From: Gari tellinella
Lineage: Eukaryota; Mollusca; Bivalvia; Cardiida; Psammobiidae
NCBI GenBank assembly: GCA_922989275.2
Contig: OV277868.1
Location: 77,428,216 to 77,492,215 of the forward strand
Length of the DNA stretch: 64,000 bases
Direction: 5' to 3'
Below are positions 30,950-41,338 of the stretch, piece after piece (within the stretch, counting starts at the first letter, position 1; the number at the start of each line of letters is the position of its first letter). A program made the translations under genes and the position numbers. The notes below the pieces were generated by a model. That model was not told the origin of the DNA, made no database searches, and saw only the letters and a list, made by a program, of their open reading frames with translations.

Positions 30950-31301
30950 TACAGTGCTCTCTCCCTATAACAAACCCCAACAACGACTCCCTCCTTACAA
31001 CGATGTTTGCCGCTGTTCCCCAAATAAGACAGCTATGTCTAAGTATTTCACTGCTGCAATAGCATCTACTTAAAATGTCGTCTGCTGTTTTTCTCAAAGT
31101 TTTGATAGAAGAATGTTAAACATATACTGAAGAGTGGCAAGCAGATTGAATCCCGATCAGACGCCGCGTAACGCGGCGTCTGATCGGCATTCAAGCTGTT
31201 TGCAAATGTAAGCGAATTTCCCTCCCTAAAACGACTCACTTCAAACAACGTACACAATATGTGTCTCCCATTGAGTGTCGTTGTAGAGACGGAGTACTGT
31301 A
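30950..31301 (-). mobile_element. MITE family D (TA)
   Basis: TACAGTGCTCTCTCCC to GAGACGGAGTACTGTA, 352 bp. The hairpin GAATCCCGATCAGACGCCGC / GCGGCGTCTGATCGGCATTC sits near its right third. Confidence 0.85.
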
Positions 31302-31662
31302 ATACAAATGTACACAACAAATGATGTTTTATGTGACCAACTCTCTCAATCAAGCTGTGCACAAGTGTTACAGTCCTAATATTATTCATAGATACAGTTC
31401 TTTACAAACCAAGCCAGTACCGTCCGAATATGGACTAAATCGATATCTATTACTAGAATAAGACACATCTTGCTTGGCAAGGATAAAGTAATATATTATC
31501 CTACCGCTAAAAAGAAGTTTAAAATTGATATTCACACACGAAAGTGGCAGATTAGTGCATGGCAAATGTAATGCAGAAAGCTCCCATAGGAGCTTTCTGC
31601 ATCATGCGTGTCCTGTTTTAAGCAGTTGATCTATAAAATTATCAAATAAATGACAAGATCTA
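31302..31662. repeat. Spacer with L-type hairpin
   Basis: A hairpin at 31546-31626 contains GCAGAAAGCTCCCATAGGAG / CTTTCTGC. No gene in the remainder. Confidence 0.55.
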
Positions 31663-31880
31663 TTAACCCTTTCATGATCAAACTATTCGGGAGATGTTTA
31701 CCCCTTCACCGCTTTATTGTCATCTGCTTCAGTAGACACATTTCAAACAAGACACATTTCAAAGCTATATTTAAGGTCATAAATATGATAGCGACAAGAG
31801 TGTTAAACAGGTTGGGCCCTGATCAGTCGCCGCGTTACTGTTTGCAACCGCGCTTTAAAGCGTGAGAGTGAAATGGTTAA
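31663..31880 (+). mobile_element. MITE family F, hairpin half-deleted
   Basis: TTAACCCTTTCATGATCAAA to GAGAGTGAAATGGTTAA. Only the left arm of the hairpin remains. Confidence 0.8.
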
Positions 31881-31918
31881 GAACAGGTTAAAGAGTATTC
31901 AGCACGATAATACTAGTC

Positions 31919-32168
31919 TACAGTGGAGAATCTGTTATTCTTTCCCAATAAACGCGTTTACGCTAAAACTATTATTTCCAATACAAACAGTTTGGATCCA
32001 GATCAGACGCCGGGTAACCCGGCGTCTGATCAGGCTCCAAACTGTTTGCCACCAAGATAAACAAGAATTATCAGAAATGTCCAAAAGTTGTTCTTTTCTA
32101 CGTTTTAGTGCTTTGCGTTTGCGTACGTTTGCGTTTAAACGGGAAAGAATAACAGATTCTCCACTGTA
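31919..32168 (-). mobile_element. MITE family A (TA)
   Basis: Complete copy, TACAGTGGAGAATCTG to CAGATTCTCCACTGTA. Confidence 0.9.
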
Positions 32169-32704
32169 TTTTAGCTCATAACTAGTACCATGCTATTGCA
32201 TCGTCTGATGCGAGATTGTCATCTGCACATTTATTTTCTTTAATATGTTTTTCTAGCTTGTAAGTGCTATCACATGTAAGATGGACGTCAAAAAGTTGTT
32301 ATCCTAATCAGACGCAGAGTTCCGCGTCATCTGATCAGGATCCAAACTATCATGAAACTATCACGAACATCGCAAACAAGTCTCGATCTGAAGCATGCTG
32401 GGTAATTGTTTCGTCTGTAACAATTGTCGTCTGCTATACTGTTCTAAAAACAGATTTTTCATAATTTCGTTTTAAAAAACAGGTTAAGAGTGTCAAATAG
32501 TTTGGATCCTGATGAGACGACGCGTTGTAATTAATTGATAAGCATGATTCCGCCACTAGCATGCTAAGAGATAATCGTTCACAGAGTGCATATCAATACG
32601 ATTCAGCCGCCGAGGAATATTTTTGTATAGCGAGGATGATGCAACGGTTACCGAGCATTAAGGTAGTCGACTTGTTATGAAGTCCCCTGGGGACTGTACA
32701 GAAC
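32169..32704. repeat. Decayed F-like cassettes
   Basis: GTTATCCTAATCAGACGCAG / CGTCATCTGATCAGGATCCA (32297-32347) and AATAGTTTGGATCCTGATGA (32494) are remnants of the core hairpin. Remainder unassigned. Confidence 0.5.
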
Positions 32705-33215
32705 GTTCCAAACATTGCGGGTTCTCTTTCTCTCTATCTCTCTCTCTTTCTCTCTCTGTCTCTCTCTATTTTTCTCTATCTATGTGCCTCTATTCTCTCT
32801 CTGCCTCTTCCTGTATTGATGTCTCTCTTTGACTGTCTGTCTCTCTCTCTGTCAGATAGTATGTATGCCTGTCTGTCTTTATGTATGTCGGCCTGCCTCT
32901 CATTCTCTCTACTTCATGTATACCCTCTCTATTCCTTTATAAAGTCTCCTCATTTGCGCTCCATTTTATGGCCCTGCATTTCTCTGACTGTCTTTGTCTG
33001 CTTGTCTGTGTCAGGGTCTGTATGTTTGTCTGTCTGTCTGTCTCTCTGAGTCTGTCTGCCTGCTTCTCTGTTAATCTCTCCCCTACCCCCTCAATGTTCC
33101 TATACGATGCATATATTTTCCTCATCCGCGTACCATTTTATGACCCTGCATTTCTTTGACTGTCTCTCACTCTCTGTCTCTGTCCCTATCTTTATCCGCT
33201 CACACATCCACAATA
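32705..33215 (+). repeat. CT-rich microsatellite region
   Basis: Imperfect TCTC and CTGTCTGT runs (for example CTCTCTCTTTCTCTCTCTGT) with interruptions that include an internal duplication: AAAGTCTCCTCATTTGCGC ... CATTTTATGGCCCTGCATTT recurs as CTCATCCGCGTACCATTTTA. Open frames here are artefacts of the simple sequence. Confidence 0.85.
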
Positions 33216-33452
33216 TTCTTGGTCCCTCTTTCTCAACAAACTACCCTCAGGCTGCGTCTAATGTACAAGTATGTACTGGAGTTTAGTTGTTATGGCCTAA
33301 ACCGAAAGTACAATTACGCTCGAAAGATAATTATAGATGATTATATATTATATACCTATGGTAACCGAGAGCCTCTAGCATTATACACATACCACGATAC
33401 TGAAGCAGGGTTGTTCACCTTCCAGTCCTGGCGTAAAGAGAGCGTCAGTCGT
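33216..33452. other. Unassigned spacer
   Basis: No gene or repeat recognised. Confidence 0.4.
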
Positions 33453-33693
33453 ACAGTGGAGACGATGTTATTCTTTCTCAATATGCAAGTTTATGCTAAT
33501 AGTTTGTTCAGTTGGTTTGTTAACGTCATATATGGGCTAATTGGACGCCACAGAGAGAGAGGAAGCGGTTAGAGAAAACCCGGGCGCTTTTTTATGTCAA
33601 TTGCATACAGTTTGGAGCCAGATCAGACGCCGGGTGACCCGGCGTCTGATCTGGCCCAAACTATTTGACACTCGGATAGAAATGAATCGGCAT
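33453..33693 (-). mobile_element. Family A copy invaded by a SINE tail
   Basis: TACAGTGGAGACGATG and the hairpin GAGCCAGATCAGACGCCGGG / CCCGGCGTCTGATCTGGCCC belong to A. Between them, 33509-33593 is SINE-like. The right terminus of A is lost. Confidence 0.7.
33509..33593 (-). mobile_element. SINE 3' fragment
   Basis: TGGGCTAATTGGACGCCACA and GAGAAAACCCGGGCGC match the SINE copies near 36120 and 52130. Only the 3' part is present, as expected for a 5'-truncated retroposon. Confidence 0.65.
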
Positions 33694-33970
33694 AATTCTT
33701 AAAACAAAGAGGTTGGTGCTTTTTACATTTAATTTAATTTTCTTGCGTTTCCAATCTTAGCGTCTTGTCTAGTGTATCATATGATAAAGTATGTGCCCTT
33801 GTTTCTGGACGAGCGATAGTGCATTGCGCATTATTATATTTCATAGTATCTCCTGCAGCGACATGTCTTGAAACCAAGCCAACGGTTATAAATCATTTTT
33901 ATCGTGATAAAGGGTGGGGGTTTATACTGTTTAAACAAAAATATAGTTGACTGAAACACATACAAGTATT
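33694..33970. other. Unassigned spacer
   Basis: No gene or repeat recognised. Confidence 0.4.
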
Positions 33971-34184
33971 TAGTAGAACCTCTCAATTACGACCACTAAA
34001 TTTTGTCAAATAATAGTTGTGCTAGACAGGTGAATGCTTAAAGCAATGTGAAAGTGAAACAGAAAGCTCCTACAGGAGCTTTCTGTTTCACTTTCACATC
34101 GCTTTAAGCGTTCATCTGTCTTTTATACTAACCATTAGCCTTCATTTGAGTGGTCGTAAACTCGTAATAGAGAGGTTCTACTGA
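33971..34184. mobile_element. MITE family C
   Basis: TAGTAGAACCTCTCAATTAC to GTAATAGAGAGGTTCTACTG. Hairpin AAAGCAATGTGAAAGTGAAA to CACTTTCACATCGCTTTAAG with tip AGCTCCTACAGGAGCT. Confidence 0.85.
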
Positions 34185-34297
34185 ACAAGTAAACTTTATG
34201 GAAAGCGACAATTGTTGTTGCTTATAGATGTAATTATATCTCTTTCGAATGATGACTGCTTAATGCTGGATATAAATAATGCAGAACGGTTCTATGC

Positions 34298-34537
34298 TAC
34301 AGTGGAGAATCTGTTATTCTTTCCCGTTTAAACGCAAACGCAAAGCGCTAAAACGTAGAAAAGTACAACTTTTGGACAATTCTGATAATTCTTGTTTATC
34401 TTGGTGGCAAACAGTTTGGAGCCTGATCAGACGCCGGGTTACCCGGCGTCTGATCTGGCTCCAAACTATTTGCACTGCAAATAATAGTTTTAGCGTAAAC
34501 GCGTTTATTGGGAAAGAATAACGTTTTCTCCACTGTA
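34298..34537 (+). mobile_element. MITE family A (TA)
   Basis: TACAGTGGAGAATCTG to GTTTTCTCCACTGTA, lacking one CGTACGCAAA unit. Confidence 0.9.
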
Positions 34538-34621
34538 CATGTATCAGAGATTTGCATGATTTCAATCCAACGTTTAGGAACAGTGTATAGCAAAGAGTAC
34601 GAATAGGCCTTAATAAGCAAT

Positions 34622-34873
34622 TACAGTGGAGAATCTGTTATTCTTTCCCAATAAACGCGTTTACGCTAAAACTATTATTTGCAGTGCAAACAGTTTGGAG
34701 CCAGATCAGACGCCGGGTAACCCGGCGTCTGATCAGGCTCCAAACTGTTTGCCACCAAGATAAACAAGAATTATCAGAATTGTCCAACAGTTGTTCTTTT
34801 CTATACGTTTTAGTGCTTTGCGTTTGCGTACGTTTGCGTTTAAACGGGAAAGAATAACAGATTCTCCACTGTA
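34622..34873 (-). mobile_element. MITE family A (TA), opposite orientation
   Basis: TACAGTGGAGAATCTG to CAGATTCTCCACTGTA. It lies 84 bp from the previous copy in the opposite orientation. Confidence 0.9.
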
Positions 34874-35374
34874 AAAGCTATTTGACACTCGTATATATCG
34901 ATCTTTTCTTGATCATGTAAGTCCAATGGTCATGTAAATTCAATGGTCATGTCATGTGAGTTACTGTACACTGGCACATTGAATAGACATGTTTGGATAA
35001 AGTATAAGAGATATGGCCCAGACAAGGTTTTCAAATGATTCAGGTTAAAGGTCAAGAACCAGGTCACGGTCAAGGTCACAGTCCCATGAAACCAAAGTTT
35101 GGCGCCGCCCGCCTGCCCACACGCGCCCGCTTGCCACCCCGCCCATCAACATCGGTATTCTAATACCATATTTTGTTTTCAGAAGAAAACCAAACTGGAT
35201 CAAAATGGAATCGACTTCATTGAATATTGGAATGGTCCATTTGAAGTATCAGGGTCGAAGGAGTTTCCGTGTTTCTTCCACGAGTTACAACGGTTCCATT
35301 AGGTTTTACTGTATATGAAACACTGTGGTAAAAGTTTGATTAGTTAATTATGCGACACATAATCACAGATCAAT
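34874..35374. other. Non-coding stretch with GC-rich segment
   Basis: At 34920-34960, GTCATGTAA / CAATGGTCATG motifs repeat. At 35040-35080, GGTCAAG/GGTCAC repeats occur. Positions 35100-35150 are unusually GC-rich (GCCGCCCGCCTGCCCACACG). No gene is supported. Probably another dispersed repeat, family unknown. Confidence 0.45.
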
Positions 35375-35545
35375 GGAGATAAGAGGGAGAAAATGGAACA
35401 AATCCATTTTTCAGTTTTCTCACTTATTTCAGAACCAAATCCTATGGTGTTCTACTCATTAGAATCGTCTCGAAGACACCATAGGGTTTAATGCAAAAAT
35501 AAAGATTTTAGTGTTTTAAATACTCCCCTTATCTAGATCCCTGAA
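35375..35545 (+). mobile_element. MITE family J, hairpin half-deleted
   Basis: AAATCCTATGGTGTTCTACT, ATTAGAATCGTCTCGAAGAC and CTCCCCTTATCTAGATCCCTG are present. The right hairpin arm is missing. Confidence 0.65.
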
Positions 35546-35984
35546 TAAATGCTAACGCAGCATGCCTTTGAAACGGTGAATTATGAGTATCTTCTATGGC
35601 GTGCCACGTGCATCTTCAAAAACACTCAATTACGTTTCCATAGCAATTTGATATTTTGATTTGTTATTCACATGCACTTTTCTTCCAGCTTGTTTATTGA
35701 TGACAACGAACTTCGCAGACATGCATTAACAATGTACAGTAATTAATCGTTAAATAATTTGCATTGAACATATCTGTATTTCAATCTCAAAATTGTAATG
35801 TATTGTAAGCTCGTAGTTTAGCTTCAATTCAATTTGGAATTCTACAATGTCTTCCCGTTGCTATGGTCGAACAATACAGATGCCGACTGACTTTGTCAAT
35901 GCATATGTTGTGAAGAAGACGTTGTTTTTTCCCAGCAAACGCGCGTTTTTCTAACACAAACGTATCCGTTTCAAACAGTCTGGG
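35546..35984. other. Spacer with an A-variant end
   Basis: At 35909-35975, GAAGAAGACGTTGTTTTTTC and CAAACGCGCGTTTTTCTAAC resemble an A-variant left end. The rest is unassigned. Confidence 0.45.
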
Positions 35985-36437
35985 GCACAACCTTACTCCT
36001 TTCACTTCCAAATTTTCCGTGAGACTTTTAACCCTTTCACCGTTTCATTGTCGTCTGCTTCAATTTTGGTGTTTGCAAAATCGTTTCAAATTAAGTTTTG
36101 TTTTGTTTGATAACGTCCGTTTCTCCCATCCATGGGCTAATTGGACGTCCCAGAGAGAGGGGAGTGGATACAGAGAACCCGGGACGATGCCCTACTCTTA
36201 TTTTCGAAAGAGTTCTCTGGTCCTTTTAAATGCCAAGTGTAAAGCACTCATACATCGGACCTCAGTTTATAAAGTCTCATCCGAAAGAGATTCAATGCCG
36301 TATGACTTAATACACATCGATACGAGTGTCAACATTTTTGGATCCTGATCAGACGCCGCTTTATGTGGCGTCTGATCAGGATCCAAACTGTTTCCAAACG
36401 CGCTTTCAAGCGTACATGTAATTGAGAGCAAGGGTTA
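35985..36437 (+). mobile_element. MITE family F with SINE inserted
   Basis: Left part TTCACTTCCAAATTTTCCGT to AATCGTTTCAAATTAAG, right part ACGAGTGTCAACATTTTTGG to GAGAGCAAGGGTTAA. The hairpin CTGATCAGACGCCGC / GGCGTCTGATCAG is intact. A SINE piece separates the two. Confidence 0.7.
36100..36292 (-). mobile_element. tRNA-derived SINE, 5'-truncated
   Basis: Read on the minus strand: GATGAGACTTTATAAACTGA, GGTCCGATGTATGAGTG, AGAGAACTCTTTCG, GTAGGGCATCG, then the 3' part GTCCAATTAGCCCATGGATG and an A/C-rich tail. Shares body sequence with 52130-52248 but lacks the tRNA head. Confidence 0.75.
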
Positions 36438-36775
36438 AGGCACATTCAGCTTTACTACATTGTATCAACCTGTTTTAACCCTTTACCTGATAGCCTATTT
36501 CTAGTATTCAAGATAGGTGACCACTTAAAGCAGGTTGAAAGTAAAGCAGAATGCGCACTAAGGCTCATTCTGCTTTACTTTCAGCCTGCTTTAAGCTTCC
36601 ATGTGCTAGAATATTGAACTTTTTCCCTATACTATATAATCATGACTGATTAAATTGGAACTATTTTCTTCAGCGGAGGAATAAATTAAATACGCTAAAA
36701 GTCGCTTCTATGGGGGAAAGGGTTAAGGGGTCACATACACTCAAAATTTGAAACAAGATAAGGGGCAACGGGTTA
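36434..36775 (-). mobile_element. Family I nested in a decayed I-like copy
   Basis: The inner complete copy is 36475-36726 (TTAACCCTTTACCTGATAGC to GGGGAAAGGGTTAA, hairpin tip GCGCACTAAGGCTC). Outside it, GGCACATTCAGCTTTACTAC before and GGGGCAACGGGTTAA after look like a second, older I-like copy. Confidence 0.7.
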
Positions 36776-36963
36776 AAGATATAAGAATTATCATTGCTAA
36801 ATGCAGAAAAAAGTAATGCATCAACTTCTACAGGAGATTCGTGCTTTACTTTTGCCCAGCATGAAGTTGTAATATTTACATGTTAACATCTATAAACTAC
36901 CGCAAAATGAACCTACTTTTGAACGGAATAGCCGCTTTTAGATTACATAACCATGATTGTATT
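36776..36963. repeat. L-type hairpin remnant
   Basis: AAAAGTAATGCATCAACTTC and GTGCTTTACTTTTGCCCAGC near 36800-36860 are a degenerate hairpin. No gene. Confidence 0.4.
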
Positions 36964-37210
36964 TACAGTGGAGAAAACGTTATTCGTTCGCGTTTAAACG
37001 CAAACGAAACGCAAACGCAATGCACTAAAATGTAGAAATTAACAACTTTTTTGTCAATTCTGACTATTGATATTAAGCTGAGTGGCAAACAGTTTGGAGC
37101 CCGGCGTCTGATCTGTCTCCAAACTGTTTGTAGCACTGTTTGTCCACTTGGAAATAATAGTTTTAGCGTAGACGCGTTTATTAGGAAAGAATAACGTTTT
37201 CTCAACTGTA
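36964..37210 (+). mobile_element. MITE family A (TA), rearranged hairpin
   Basis: TACAGTGGAGAAAACG to GTTTTCTCAACTGTA. The left hairpin arm is deleted (GGAGCCCGGCGTCTGATC) and an extra TTTGTAGCACTG is present after the right arm. Confidence 0.85.
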
Positions 37211-37770
37211 TTTAAATGTCATTTATGTTAACATATAAAACACCACTTTAGAGATTCTCATGTCGGTCTGGTTCGGTGACAAGTAGCTATTACTGTCACT
37301 TAAGTCACTAAACCAGTAATTTCATACACTGCTATGTGGTAATCGTTTTCGTTCGGACAGCTTCGGCAATTTCCGACAATCGGAGAAAATGGCCTACTTC
37401 TTGTCAGCATTCAAACCAGATTTGACAATAGACGTTAACACACTTTTTAACGACTTAGGATTTTTTTACCCGTCATGACATATTTGTAATATGAAATCAG
37501 GGCATTTGTGTACGTACATTATTCATATCAAATTAAGCCCCCAACAAAAGCATTATCAACTGCCTAAATGGAGTCTACAAAACCAAAACAGAAACTCAAA
37601 GTAAATTGGTGCGTATTACGGTAATGAGGATGATAGATCGAGAGGGGGAACTGTCTCTATTACATGTACAACTTTTGTACTGCATTGGGTAGTCTCATCT
37701 CAAATAGCCAACAAGTTTATTTCAGGTGATTACCCAAGACAGGACACATTCATGAAGTCGCTATTGTGTT
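37211..37770. other. Unassigned non-coding stretch
   Basis: No gene or family repeat recognised over about 560 bp. Confidence 0.45.
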
Positions 37771-39035
37771 ACAAGAGGGCCTGAAGGCCCTGATATCGCT
37801 CACCTGTTGTACTGAAGCCTGATAGCTTTACCTTTCTGTTTCACTCATTTTAATCTAAATCTATTCAAATTTGTAGTATAGCATGTAAACAATTTTGGAA
37901 TATAACCTCATTCTAGTATAGTAGAGTACATCAAGGGCAGATAACTAGAGCCTGAACAATACTGAAATGAAGCCTTTTCTAGCATTTCAAAGTATATCAA
38001 GGGCAGATAACTATTGCCACAATGATAAGATTTCAACAATAATTGCACTCCTTCGAGAACTTATAGCTATATACTTTGTGTGCAAGTATTATCAAAATCC
38101 ATTGAAAACTGTAGTTGCAAGAGTGTAAACCATGTTAGATATGGCATTTTCAGCTATTCAAGGGCAGATAACTCTAGAGTTATTGGTTTGATTTCAACCA
38201 TAATCGCACTTATTGCAACTCTTATGGTAATATACAATCTCAGCAAGTTTGAAAAAGACTGGATAAAAATTGCGGCGGCTAGAGTGTAAACACCATTAAA
38301 TATGGCATTTTTAGCAATTCAAAGGTAGATAACTCTAGACCTAATCATCTGATTACAACCATAATCAAACTCATCCGAACTCTTGTGGTCATATACTATC
38401 TGAGCAAGTTTAAGAAATATTAGATAAAAATTGTGGCCTCTACAGTGTAAACACCATTAAATAAGGCATTTTCAGCAATTCAAAGGTAAATAACTCTCGA
38501 CCTATTAGTTTGATTTCAACCATAATCAAACTCATCGGAACTCTTATAGTCATATTGAATCTGGGTAAGTTTGAGATAGATTGGATAAAAATTGTGGCCT
38601 CTAGAGGGTAAACACTGTTAAATATGGAATTTTCAGCAATTCAAAGGTAGATAACTCTTGACATATTGGTCCGATTTCTATCATATTTGAACTCATCCGA
38701 ACTCTTCTGGTAATATACAATCTGATCAAGTTTTAAAAAGATTGGATAAAAAGTGTGGCCTCCAGAGTGTAAACACTGTTAAATATGGCATTTTCAGCAA
38801 TTTAAAGGTAGATAACTCTTGACCTATTTGTCAGATTTCAACCATAATCGAACTCATCCGAACTCTTATGGTAATATACAATATGAGCAAGTTACAGAAA
38901 GATTGGATTAAAATTGTGGCTTCTAGGAAATAAACATTAAAATTGTTGACGACGGACGACGAACGACGAACGACGGACGCCGGACATTCAAGGATTGCAA
39001 AAGCTCACCCTGAGCTAGCTTAGGTGAGCTAAAAA
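37771..39035 (+). repeat. Dispersed repeat family K, divergent subtype
   Basis: Starts ACAAGAGGGCCTGAAGGCCC and TATCGCTCACCTG. About seven monomers of roughly 155 bp contain GGTAGATAACTCTTGACCTA, GATTTCAACCATAATCG and ATTGGATAAAAATTGTGGCC. It ends with ACGGACGCCGGAC and TTAGGTGAGCTAAAAA. The termini match K but the monomers differ. Confidence 0.8.
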
Positions 39036-39059
39036 TAAATGTATGCTGTAAACAAATAT

Positions 39060-39140
39060 TTCATTTGCACACAATTTGGAGCCAGATCAGATGCTGGCTA
39101 TCCCGGCATCTGATCATGCTCCAAACTGTCTGCATTGCTG
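39060..39140. repeat. Isolated core hairpin
   Basis: AATTTGGAGCCAGATCAGAT pairs with ATCTGATCATGCTCCAAACT around GCTGGCTATCCCGGC. No terminal repeats were found next to it. Confidence 0.6.
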
Positions 39141-39178
39141 AGTGAATTAAACTAATCGTTTACATATTCGAAAACGGT

Positions 39179-39187
39179 TGTCATTTT
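39179..39187 (+). repeat. 9-bp target duplication, left copy
   Basis: TGTCATTTT lies directly before the left end of the 8.2-kb element. The same nine bases follow its right end at 47397-47405. Confidence 0.85.
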
Positions 39188-40735
39188 AGGTGTGTGAAGT
39201 TTGCACGACATTCGACATTTCGACATTCGACCTTTCGTAAATGAAAGGCCGAACAGCTGTCGAATTTCGACTTTCGACATTTAAGCTTTCACATAATGTA
39301 ACAAATTTTGCCGATCGACAAGTCAGCTTTGCCATAATGTCGAAAAATTGTCGAAATTCGACGTTCGACATTCAACATTTTAAAACACATTACTTTGTTG
39401 AACTGATGTCGAATTTCGACGTTCGACACTTATACAAAGTTGGAAAATTGTCGAAATAGGGTCGAATTTCGACGTTCGACAAACTGCAAGTAAGGGAAAA
39501 AGTCGAAATATTGTCGAAATTCGACGTTCGACATTTAACATTTCTTAAACACATTACTTTGTCGAACTGATGTCGAATTTCGACGTTCGGCACTTATACA
39601 AAGTCGGCAAATTGTCGAAATAGGGTCGAATTTCGACGTTCGACAAACTGCAAGTAAGGGAAAAAGTCGAAATATTGTCGAAATTCGACGTTCGACATTC
39701 AACATTTCTTAAACACATTACTTTGTCGAACTGATGTCGAATTTCGACGTTCGACACTTATACAAAGTCGGAAAATTGTCGAAATAGGGTCGAATTTCGA
39801 CGTTCGACAAACTGCAAGTAAGGGAAAAAGTCGAAATATTGTCGAAATTCGACGTTCGACATTCAACATTTTTAAATCACATTACTTTGTCGAACTGATG
39901 TCGAATTTCGACGTTCGACACTTATACAAAGTCGTGAAATTGTCGAACTAGGGTCGAATTTCGACGTTCGACAAACTGCAAGTAAGGGAAAAAGTCGAAA
40001 TATTGTCGAAATTCGACTTTCGACATTCAACATTTTTAAATTCCATTACTTTGTCGAACTGATGTCGAATTTCGACGTTCGACACTTATACAAAGTCGGG
40101 AAATTGTCGAAATAGGGTCGAATTTCGACGTTCGACAAACTGCAAGTAAGGGAAAAAGTCGAAATATTGTCGAAATTCGACGTTCGACATTCAACATTTC
40201 TTAAACACATTACTTTGTCGAACTGATGTCGAATTTCGACGTTCGACACTTATACAAAGTCGGAAAATTGTCGAAATAGGGTCGAATTTCGACGTTCGAC
40301 AAACTGCAAGTAAGGGAAAAAGTCGAAATATTGTCGAATTTGACGTTCGACATTCAAAATTTCTTAAACACATTCACTATGTCGACCTTATGTCGAATTT
40401 CGACGTTCGACAAGTGGCCTGGCAGGGAAAAAGTCGAAATATTGTCGGAATTCGACGTTCGACATTCAATATTTCTTGAAATTATTCCCTCTGTTAAATC
40501 ATTGTCGAATTTCGACGTTCGACAATTTTCCGGACCCGGGAAAAGTCGAAATATTGTCGAAATTCGACGTTCGACATTCAAAATTTCTTAAACACATTAC
40601 TATGTCGAACTCATGTCGAATTTCGACGTTCGACAATGTCCTTTCACCAAAGTGTCAAACATTCAACATTTCTTTAAAGTCGGGGAAATGTGGAAAAAGT
40701 ATCAAATTTCAAATTTCGACAATTTAACGGCAGAT
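39188..40735 (+). repeat. Left arm: TCGA-palindrome array
   Basis: A single-copy end (39188-39390) includes TGAAAGGCCGAACAGCTGTC. About six units of 164 bp follow, containing ACACATTACTTTGTCGAACT, CACTTATACAAAGTCGG and AAACTGCAAGTAAGGGAAAA, separated by GTCGAATTTCGACGTTCGAC motifs. The innermost units diverge. Confidence 0.85.
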
Positions 40736-41169
40736 AGTGCGGATAAGTCTTCGGGAGTCGTGCGATTTATTCTGTATACGTATGGACGCAATTGCGGACT
40801 GGACCGAATGTGCCTAGAAGAGCCCTTTGATCTAGTTATACACTGTTTACTACATGTATTTGACAAGTATGAATTACTGTACCACGCACTAATATTTTGT
40901 AATTGTATGTAGACGTATAACCTGTATATTTATACGAAAAACGGTTTGAATCCAGATTAAAGGTCTTCTACCGAACTATATTTATATAGGTCTACATTGT
41001 TAACCTTATACTTGTCTAACCTGCTGTGTAACTTCTTTTCTTAAACCAAAATACATAGAGCTTAGATATTTGGCGCAAAGCATCATCTACTGATCCTCTG
41101 TCAAGAATGTTCAAATAATTTCCCATGGGTAAAACATGAGCCCACCCGGGAGTCACAAAATTGCACAGA

Positions 41170-41338
41170 TAAGAAATAGTACAGCCCGCTGAGGGCCTTC
41201 TTGCATTATAGTGACCGACCAGTCAGCCCCAAAATAGTTTACGGTCCGAAGCCAAGGCTGAGGGCCGTAAACTTTTTTGGGGCTGACTGTGAGGTCACTA
41301 TAATGCAAGGAGGCCCGAGTGGGCTGTACTATTTCTTA
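41170..41338. mobile_element. 169-bp palindromic element
   Basis: TAAGAAATAGTACAGCCC pairs with GGGCTGTACTATTTCTTA. CTTGCATTATAGTGACC, CAGTCAGCCCCAAAA and AGTTTACGG continue the stem almost to the centre. TA flanks both AGAAAT ends. Confidence 0.75.

Noticed and set aside
32816..33572. Open frames rich in LSLSLSVCLSVC
   Set aside because: They are products of the CT-rich microsatellite and its borders.
39188..40735. Regularly spaced palindromic repeats resembling a CRISPR array
   Set aside because: The sequences between the palindromes are themselves repeated in 164-bp units, there are no cas genes, and the locus is a eukaryotic transposon with inverted arms and a 9-bp duplication.
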